From Littorina saxatilis (Eukaryota; Mollusca; Gastropoda; Littorinimorpha; Littorinidae), in NCBI RefSeq assembly GCF_037325665.1, contig NC_090250.1:30936369-31000368 (forward strand): DNA of 64,000 bases. The letters run 5' to 3'. The notes under the pieces were generated by a model, which had not been told where the DNA came from, did no database searches, and worked only from the letters and a program-made list of their open reading frames with translations. This document shows positions 27,160 to 64,000 of this stretch, piece by piece (the first letter of the stretch is position 1; every line of letters begins with the position of its first letter). The position numbers were made by a program, and so were the translations under genes.

Positions 27160-27937
27160 AAGAAGGGCAAAGCCCATACGACTCACATGCTTTACACATT
27201 TTTCCTACCAAAATACATGTGACCTTGACCCAAGGTCAAGGTCATCCAAGGTCATGCAACACAAAGCTGTTAATTCAAGACATAGGAAGTACAATGGTGC
27301 TTATTGGCTCTTTCTACCATGAGATATGGTCACTTTTAGTGGTTCACTACCTTATTTTGGTCACATTTCATAAGGGTCAAAGTGACCTTGACCTTGATCA
27401 TATGTGACCAAATGTGTCTCATGATGAAAGCATAACATGTGCCCCACATAATTTTTAAGTTTGAAACAGTTATCTTCCATAGTTCAGGGTCAAGGTCACT
27501 TCAAAATATGTATACAATCCAACTTTGAAGAGCTCCTGTGACCTTGACCTTGAAGCAAGGTAAACCAAACTGGTATCAAAAGATGGGGCTTACTTTGCCC
27601 TATATATCATATATAGGTGAGGTATTCAATCTCAAAAACTTCAGAGAAAATGTGAAAAATGTGAAAAATAGCTGTTTTTTAGGCAACATTTATGGCCCCT
27701 GCGACCTTGACCTTGAAGCAAGGTCAAGATGCTATGTATGTTTTTTGGGGCCCTGTCATCATACACCATCTTGCCAAATTTGGTACTGATAGACTGAATA
27801 GTGTCCAAGAAATATCCAACGTTAAAGTTTTCCGGACGGACGGACGGACGTCCGGACGGACGTCCGGACAGACGGACGGACGGACGGACGACTCGGGTGA
27901 GTACATAGACTCACTTTTGCTTCGCATGTGAGTCAAT
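27160..27937 (+). mobile_element. Non-autonomous element with GACCTTGACC repeats and GACTCACATGC ends
   Basis: The left end has GGGCAAAGCCC and GACTCACATGC; the right end has GCATGTGAGTC, the inverse. The interior contains repeated GTGACCTTGACCTTGA words about every 130-180 bases and a GGAC tetranucleotide run at 27834-27893. About 780 bp, non-coding. Confidence 0.6.
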
Positions 27938-28140
27938 GAAGAGAGAACAACTGCTTTCTTCTTCCATTCATCAGCTTCCTTTCAAAGAAACACATCTGTT
28001 TCCACAACTATGCATTCACACAATATTACATATTGCCACACTTGCTGTGCTGACAAGCACAGAAAAATAATGAAAAAATACAGTCCTCCAAGCTCAAATC
28101 ATAACAGGCATACCAATAATATTCATTTGTAACATAAACT

Positions 28141-28171
<31 letters not shown>

Positions 28172-28241
28172 TTTAAACATCCACTCAATGCAAGGTTGTC
28201 AAAGAAAAGAAAATCATCATCTTCTGACTACATAAAATATA

Positions 28242-28717
28242 TACGGTATTTTCCGGGTCATAAGGCGCGACTTTTTTCCTCGAGTTTGACCCCTGCGCCT
28301 TGTATAACAAGCGCCTAATGCCTAATCCCTTTATGAAATACGAAGAAGAAAAAATTGGGAAAAAACCACATGATGGGGAACGAAACCTGACAAGAACTCA
28401 CTGTTTCCTCTCTCAGATATGACAGGGGAACCACCTCTCATAGCTAAAACTGGGTCATTGACCCCTGGGAAGAAGGTCAGTGTCTATAAACAAGGCAACC
28501 CAGCTATCACAATAGACCTGCCTTTGATCTCCTGCACACACAGAGCACACATATTTCCACTCTGTATTCTTCCTTTGATGTGCGGCTTATTTTCATTCTT
28601 CGACGGTTTGTTACCGGTATACTTTTTCAATTTTGGTGCCCCCTGCGCCCAATGGGTGATTGGATTACAATTTTTTTTTTAAAGACTGTAGCGCCTTGTA
28701 ACCTGGAAAATACGGTA
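28242..28717. mobile_element. MITE with TACGGTATTTTCC terminal inverted repeats
   Basis: TACGGTATTTTCCGGGTCA at the left and its imperfect inverse (ACCTGGAAAATACGGTA) at the right, each followed inward by the GCGCC/GGCGC word. About 476 bp with no transposase, and TA at the borders suggests a TA target. Confidence 0.75.
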
Positions 28718-28806
28718 GTAGCTTACATGCAACTGTAGAACTGAACAGTGAGCCGCTCGTCACAAATTAATCAAAGCTGACATGTGTAACCATCCCCCTC
28801 TCTTTC

Positions 28807-28861
<55 letters not shown>

Positions 28862-29376
28862 TCTCTTTAGCTAATTATGCATCATTAAAATAAATCTTAC
28901 CATTTGACAAATAATAAAAAAAACATTGCACATTAATTAAAAGGGTTAAAATCTACTATAGCCACTGTTTGAACTACGTTACATTGTGTGCATATTCTAC
29001 AGTGTACATGTACATCCATTCTTTCCTAGAGATGTACTTCTCACGAGAAGTCCTGTTGCTTACTTAAAATACATGTATAAAACATCCTATGCAAGAACTA
29101 GTAAGAAAACGTGAGAAGGCTCTCCTTTTACAATGATTATTTACACGTATGTACACACACAAAATGTGGCAATGAATGATATATGTACATGTACATAAAA
29201 AGCATGTGTATAAAAGGCAAAAACAAGAGAAAAACAAATGCATAAAGATGACTCAATTACAAAGCCCCACAGCCCACATGTTTTCAAAAGTACACAAACC
29301 TCTAAAAAGCATACATCTGAGTGTCTTTTTGTCCATCGTTTGATACTTGGGAACCCCTATTTTAGACTTCCCCCCT
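28718..29376. other. Non-coding with CA microsatellite
   Basis: CA tract at 28809-28858; otherwise AT-rich and unassigned. Confidence 0.6.
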
Positions 29377-30130
29377 TTTAGGATATTGAAGCATCAAGTG
29401 GGTCTGCAGAATGAAGGCATGACTGAGCTGACTGGTAAAGGCCTTCCTTAACTTAAGCCGTAAGTTAAATTCGCGAAGAAATCGCATGTCTTTTTACCAA
29501 AGATTCAGAGCCAAAGCTTCCTGCCGTCGACTTTGCTAAATTAGTTTGAACAATCTTTCTTTGCTAAATTAGTTTGAACAATCTTTCTTTCTTTATTTGG
29601 TGTTCAACGTCGTTTTCAACCACGAAGGTTATATCGCGACGGGGAAAGGGGGGAGATGGGATAGAGCCACTTGTCAATTGTTTCTTGTTCACAAAAGCAC
29701 TAATCAAAATTTACTCCAGGGGCTTGCAACGTAGTACAATATATTACCTTACTGGGAGAATGCAAGTTTCCAGTACAAAGGACTTAACATTTCTTACATA
29801 CTGCTTGACTAACATCTTTACAAAAATGGACTATATTCTATACAAGAAACACTTAACAAGGGTAAAAGGAGAAACAGAATCCGTCAGTCGCCTCTTACGA
29901 CATGCTAAGGAGCATCGGGTCAATTCTTCCCCCTAACCCGCGTTTTTTTTTTAGGATATTGAAGCATCAAGTGAGTCTGCAGAATGAAGGCATGTCTGAG
30001 CTGACTGGTAAGGGCCTTCCTTAAGTTAAGCCCTAAGTTAAATTCGCGAAGAAATCGCATGTCTTTTTACCAAAAATTCAGAGCCAAAGCTTCCTGCCGT
30101 CGACTTTGCTAAATTAGTTTGAACAATCTT
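29377..30130. repeat. 180-bp direct duplication flanking SINE B copy 3
   Basis: Block 29377-29558 (TTTAGGATATTGAAGCATC to AGTTTGAACAATCTTT) recurs at 29949-30130 with a few differences. Each block holds a palindromic AAATTCGCGAAG repeat piece. A 28-bp segment at the end of the left block is itself doubled (29532-29559, 29560-29587). Confidence 0.8.
29583..29948 (-). mobile_element. SINE family B, copy 3
   Basis: A complete B unit, closest to copy 2. In place of a short target duplication it is flanked by the 180-bp duplicated block. Confidence 0.85.
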
Positions 30131-31356
30131 TTATTCATGTTTTCCATGTTCATGAAATTGACATTTTCATGAAATGGAAACAACAAGCCTACGGCTTATG
30201 GTGGTGTCTTCAAAACAAACTTGCAATAAGAAATAAGAACATGGCCGATTTTCCTCAATTAATATCAGGCTTATTAGCCAAGTCCTGTGCCTCTCTTCTT
30301 CAGAAAATGCCTGGTACAGTGATGCTTATCATGAGCAAATCCAACCACTGAGGAACATCCGAGAGTTTCCAGGTGAAGAGGAACTTCACACAACACAGGT
30401 CAAAAGTTAATGTCCTGTGTTAGGAGGTGTCCTTTCATCAAAGGGTCCTAGTATGACAGGTTTCAAAGCACATCTACCACCAGCATAGAGAGAAAACAGA
30501 ACACACTTATCAGCACTCTCACACGAGGAAGAACATACACTCACACTTTCACGTCTTCATCCAAACATATATGAAAACCACTGTGGAATGTTTCATTACA
30601 CAAGTAAAGGAATGGGGAAGGATGCGTCATGGTTTATATTAAACAATTGTATGTACAGCATACTACATGGCGAGAGAATTTGTCAGAATGTGCAATTACG
30701 CATCTCAGAACATTACTTATTAGGTATGCAGCAGAGGCTATTTTCACTGAAATTATCAATGGAAAAAGAAATCAGTAATACTAATAAAGATGGGAAACCA
30801 CAGATCATGCACATGTTAATCAACCTGATATGATGGCAAACAGTACACAGTTCATATGAAAAAATAAATGCATTAAATACAAATCTTTCTTCCAGCATGA
30901 AGCTCTAAAGTACAAACAAACCAACAGAACATCATTCATAGCCTCAACACAAAAGAAAGTAAACCGGGAAAAAAGAAAGTTGATGACCACACTGAGAGTT
31001 AACGCAATCAAGAAGATCAAAAGCTTTACGGACAGAACACAAAGAGGCAAAGAAAGGCACACCATTAAAGTCAGACATACTGTCCCCTGCCAGGCAAGCT
31101 CCTATGTACATGATACTGAAGAAAATGTTCCGTGAACAAATGCAGGCGGTGAAATCATCACAGTTCAAATGTGGGTTTTCTATGGACAATAATCTTACCT
31201 GGCAAGATTAACTGACAGAACATCAGAGATTCACCAACAGAAACCATTCACCCATGAGGCATAAACACATTAGTTATATCTTTATCCTTGAATACTTGTG
31301 TCTTGTTTAACTATTAGCTTGACTATAACGCTTCTCTGATCTGATGCCTGTTTAGA
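30131..31356. other. Non-coding, nothing recognised
   Basis: AT-rich sequence with no element or gene that can be supported. A TTTATT (AATAAA on the minus strand) at about 30130-30135 could be a poly(A) signal but is not specific. Confidence 0.5.
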
Positions 31357-31368
31357 AATAATGGAAAT

Positions 31369-31753
31369 CTTTCTTTCTTTATTTGGTGTTTAACGTCGTT
31401 TTCAACCACGAAGGTTATATCGCGACGGGGAAAGGGGGGAGATGGGATAGAACCACTTGTTAATTGTTTCTTGTTCACAAAAGCACTAATCAAAAATTTG
31501 CTCCAGGGGCTTGCAACGTAGTACAATATATTACCTTACTGGGAGAATGCAAGTTTCCAGTACAAAGGACATTTCTTACATACTGCTTGACTAAAATCTT
31601 TACAAACATTGACTATATTCTATACAAGAAACACTTAACAAAGGGTAAAAGGAGAAACAGAATCCGTTAGTCACCTCTTACGACATGCTGGGGAGCATCG
31701 GGTAAATTCTTCCCCCTAACCCGCGGGGGGGGGGGGAGGGGGGGGGGGGGGGT
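31369..31753 (-). mobile_element. SINE family B, copy 4
   Basis: A complete B unit; 12-bp target duplication AATAATGGAAAT at 31357-31368 and 31754-31765. The head-side G run is expanded to about 28 bases (31726-31752). Confidence 0.88.
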
Positions 31754-31765
31754 AATAATGGAAAT

Positions 31766-34700
31766 GGCGTTTCGGAGTTTTATAGGAAATTGAAAGACAA
31801 ACTGATTTTTCTTCCTCTCTCCTGTGTCAGGAGTCCTTAACTTCCGTTCGCGGTCATATTTTACTGTTGGCCCAATTAGAGAAAAAAATTGTGCCCATTA
31901 CAATCCTTCTAAAATTCTTCAAACTAACCAAAATTAATATGTAGTTGAAACAAAGGATACATACGTTCAGATGATTTTCATTATAGCCTTGCATACAACA
32001 TATATAATCTGTTTGTCTTTTCATAATTATTTTGTTGTAAAAGCTATCAGGCAGCTGATCCACTCAACGCTAAAACTTTATTCAGGGTTATTTTAACCCA
32101 AGACAAGATTAAAACGCCAAATATTTTTAGAGATCGTCCTCCAGTCATATATTCCTGATGACCTTGTCCATAGTACATACAGCCAAGTCTCATCTATATT
32201 TCAATTACCCCACTTCTGATTTAATCTTTTCTGGTTAACTAATGCAGTTTCAAGAACAGTTACAGTAAAGGGGGGAAATCGGGTTGTCAAGGTTACCCAA
32301 AGTTTATCAATCATGGTGGATGATTGGCCATTCAATAGTGAAATAATACACTGTTTTCCTCGTCATCCTATAAGAAAAATGATATATATCAATACTCAGA
32401 AAGAATCTGAACCCAGGCTAGTGAAGAATGAGATGATATCCAGATACTGCAAAAATAATGACTGGGGTAAAACACAACATGACTTAAGCAAAATCAAGCT
32501 AATGAACAGAAACATCAAGTAACCCGATGCATAGCAGTGTCATTGTAAAATGACACAATTTAGCTGTCAATACCCCTACACACCAGCAAGAGCGCATTGT
32601 AGTTTGTTGTTTTCAACTCAAATTGGCACAGGATCAGGCACAACAATCACAGAAATTGTAATAGTCACCTTTCTTCATTATGAAAAAAAATAGCTTTCAA
32701 AAATTTGGGGTTTCTATGGATTTTACAGTGAACAAACCATTCAGAAAATCCTTGAAAAAGACGCAGACATTTACTTCTGCCTCCTATGCTGCATCAGTTC
32801 TTTCTGTATCTGTTATTAGAAGGCTAATTTGGTTGCAGTGCTAACACCGACAATGCATGATAGAATAATATCTATACTTCCTTGTAATTGTAAACCTGTG
32901 CTGTGACTTCCATTTTTTAGTGTTTCAAATTCAATCATCTTTTCCTATTCATTTAACAGCTTCAGGAATTACTACTAACACAAAAACCTAAAAGTTAACT
33001 GGAAGGAATTGGCCAATCCTAAGACTTAGATTCTGATCACAAAAAAAGAGCATTTGAAAACAATGTAAAAGTGACAAATCACTCAAACTGTACATCTTCA
33101 AAAAGGAAAATCATGTAACTGCCATAAAATCCACTCGCAGCAGAATAAGTGTCCAAACACAAAACACAGACCTAACACAGAGGAATGTTAAATGTCTGAG
33201 CTCCAATGACCAAACCTCACTGTATCATGCTTCAAGCAATCTTAACTGCCAAACATCTCTCTTCCCTTTGAGAAAAAAAGAAAAGGTCCAAATGTTTCAC
33301 ATTTCAAAAAAAGGAAGAAGCCAGGTAACTTGAACTTTGCTCTATCTGATGGACAAAACATCACCAATTTCTTACTTACACACAAAAACTGCAAACTCCT
33401 TCAAAATGTCAGCTAACTAAACAAACTTTCACGACTCCTTGACATTGTCGTGCTCATTCTCCCCAGGTTCGCAACAAAAAGAAGAATGTTCATAAAATAA
33501 CAAATCTACAAACTTTTCAAAGAATCAAGTTTCACTACATTGTTCAGCTTTCAGAGACAAACGTTCGTAATATGTCAAGTTGCTCTTGGAAAGTATATGA
33601 CTATGAGCAAACACTTGTCTTAGTAAGATGTATTCGTGGCATACGTTTTGCTACAAGGAAATACAGGAACATTTTTTCCCCAACCCATGAAGAGACTGAG
33701 AGGGTTCATTTATAATGACAGTTCATCTACAGACCGTAAGATCACCAAACACTGCGAGGTCAACAAAGTACTGCTGGGGTTGTTCATGCACCGGTTGAAG
33801 AGCCAAACAGAAAGAAGTTTTCTTTATACCTTTATCGAAAGTGGCCGAGCATATCTTGCAGACTGACTGCTTCTGATTCTATGCTTTTTTCATCTGACTA
33901 GAGTGATGCAGAGACTGACATTGAGATTTTGAGTATGAAGAGAGAAATATCAAGAACAGATCTCCTTTCAGAATACCATTCTTAAACATTCAAAAACAGT
34001 TGATCATCATACTGTGGCCTAAATTGAGCTTCTAGCATAACTTTTTGTTTTACAAAGCACTCATGACATGCAATAAAAAAAAAACACATGCAAAATTTCC
34101 AGAAAATGATCCGTCAGATGAACTGATTATGTCCAGTCTTTGTCTGGTTACAGGCTGACATTGAAGAAGAAAAATTACCAGCCAACAAATCAGCGATGGC
34201 TATCAAAAGTCCCTCTGCTTCAGCGTATCCAAAACGTGTTAACAATTGAGATGCTAACTACTTCATTCATACAGCATTTTCTGCAAGTCCTGACGTTTCC
34301 CAGGGAAAGCTTATGACCTATCCTACCAATAAATGTCACTAAAATGATGATGTTTTGCAGAAGTGGCCCGGTGAAGACAATCTACAGTGGCAGTGACTAT
34401 TGCGCATCTTGGTCTTTGAGTTTGAGCACGATCCACTTCTTGATGAACACATCCTCCATTCCTGTGACAATGACACACAGCAAGATGACAACTCTCTGTG
34501 CTGCTTCAGCGTGACACTGTAGCACTCTCCACAACATTACATCCCGTGGCATGAATACTGTGCCACATGGCCTGAACCACACCAACGCTTTACTAAAACC
34601 ATACCGAATGAAGAGCACACAATGCCTTACCACAAAGCAAGCAGACACTAATATGCTACATGGTGAAAGCATCAATGTTTTTCCCCCTCTCCATCCATGC

Positions 34701-34937
34701 TGAACTTTCTGCTGCACACAGCGAACAAGTCTTGACCAGCCCTTGCAGCTGACTGACCAAAGCCATCCACTGATGAAGTCACTCCCAACTAAACCACCCA
34801 TACATCTGACCAATCACAGGCCTGCTTCACATTCGCTCCATGACACAGTACCACCGCATCCCAAGACAGGGGGAACACGCGCGCAAAGTGGTCAGCAAGA
34901 TGGCCGCTGTCCAAGACGCTGACAGAGGAGGCTGCGC
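31766..34937. other. Probable GRAF 3' UTR and downstream sequence
   Basis: It lies directly downstream of the GRAF stop codon on the minus strand. No splice sites or protein-like frames are supported; the 138-codon frame at 34397-34813 looks random. AATAAA on the minus strand at 32077-32082 is one candidate poly(A) signal, which would give a UTR of about 2.9 kb. Confidence 0.45.
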
Positions 34938-63503
<28,566 letters not shown>

Positions 63504-63625
63504 CTGTAGATCGACAAAGTCAAAAACAATGAACAAAAGGTAGAAACAGCTTAACTAATAAAATAACAAATAATCAAAAACAAGGGTAGATAAAACAAGT
63601 GACATAAGAGAAACAAGACTCCCCC

Positions 63626-63745
63626 GAAATCGGCGTATGCTGCCTGAATGGCGGGGTAAAAACGGTCATACACGTAATATTCCATTCGTGCTATAAACAT
63701 GAATGAACGTGGGAGTCTTAGCCCATGAACGAAGAAGAAGAAGAG
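63626..63745 (+). mobile_element. tRNA-type SINE (D/E body), 5'-truncated
   Basis: Plus-strand GGCGTATGCTGCC, GGCGGGGTAAAAACGGTCAT, AACGTGGGAGT and a GAAGAAGAAGA tail. The only copy in this orientation; the head is missing. Confidence 0.78.
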
Positions 63746-63865
63746 AAAAAAGAAAAAAGAATAAGACAAGAGAAGAAGCAATCTGGAGAAAATAGACACA
63801 GTTCTCCGAATGAGATTGGACACATAAGTTATACTCAGTAGGTGTAACCATTTAACCCAACCATC

Positions 63866-64000
63866 CGTCTGTCCGTCCGTCCGTCCGTCCGTCCGTCCCT
63901 CCGTCCGTCCGTCCCTCCCTCCCTCCCTCCCTCCCTCCCTCCCTCCCTCCCTCCCTCCCTCCCTCCCTCCATCCATCCATCCATCCATCCATCCATCCAT
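63866..64000. repeat. Tetranucleotide array CCGT / CCCT / CCAT
   Basis: Three successive blocks of CCNT tetranucleotides running off the window edge. Confidence 0.96.

Noticed and set aside
34397-34813. A 138-codon minus-strand frame downstream of the GRAF stop
   Set aside because: Cys/Trp/Val-rich composition with no family resemblance; it lies in the probable 3' UTR.

Overview
This is a eukaryotic, intron-rich, very repeat-rich window. It most likely comes from a gastropod mollusc: the tRNA-derived SINE types, the AC/AG microsatellite load and an abundant roughly 0.9-kb repeat carrying the TTTAGTCAAG motif fit a caenogastropod such as a periwinkle. The species is an inference. There are no bacterial features.

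Two host genes can be read exon by exon, both on the minus strand and both partial. (1) At 233-14980 lies the N-terminal and middle part of a cyclic-nucleotide-binding-domain protein resembling CNBD2. Its phosphate-binding cassette is split across two exons, and the C-terminus runs off the left edge. Three serine tRNA genes (anticodons TGA, CGA, TGA) lie in its introns on the same strand. (2) At 34938-63503 lies the 3' two thirds of a GRAF-type Rho GTPase-activating protein (ARHGAP26/10/42 family). It has the end of a PH domain, a complete RhoGAP domain with its arginine finger, a Ser-rich linker and a C-terminal SH3 domain ending in a stop codon. Sixteen exons join in phase with no stop; the BAR domain and most of the PH domain lie beyond the right edge. 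Nothing in 15000-34937 can be firmly read as host coding sequence; part of it may be the 3' UTR of the GRAF gene.

Most of the rest is mobile DNA, often nested. A family called R1 here has a CAAGTCGCG start, an internal duplication, a CA tract and a 3' hairpin. It is present in about ten copies, twice as head-to-tail pairs, and most copies carry a perfect TGACGTCA box. A short Helitron-like open frame sits beside one R1 terminus, so R1 may be a non-autonomous Helitron/Helentron relative. Five copies of one SINE family have clear 11-12 bp target duplications or a larger flanking duplication. Two further SINE groups with tRNA-like heads are present, together with three kinds of MITE-like elements, a recent L1/Tx1-like LINE (37180-39670), a decayed CR1/Jockey-like LINE end (6345-7200), and an apparently whole DIRS-type tyrosine-recombinase retroelement (about 54748-60041). 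The DIRS element is inserted into an R1 copy that also took in a SINE, all inside one GRAF intron.

Minisatellites of 57 bp (6 copies), 36 bp (8 copies) and 24 bp (4 copies), plus many long AC and AG tracts, complete the window. The strongest candidates for something new are the R1 family (tandem pairs, dispersed CRE boxes, Helitron link), the sense-oriented intronic tRNA-Ser cluster, and a CNBD2 splice acceptor made of about 95 bp of TG repeat.
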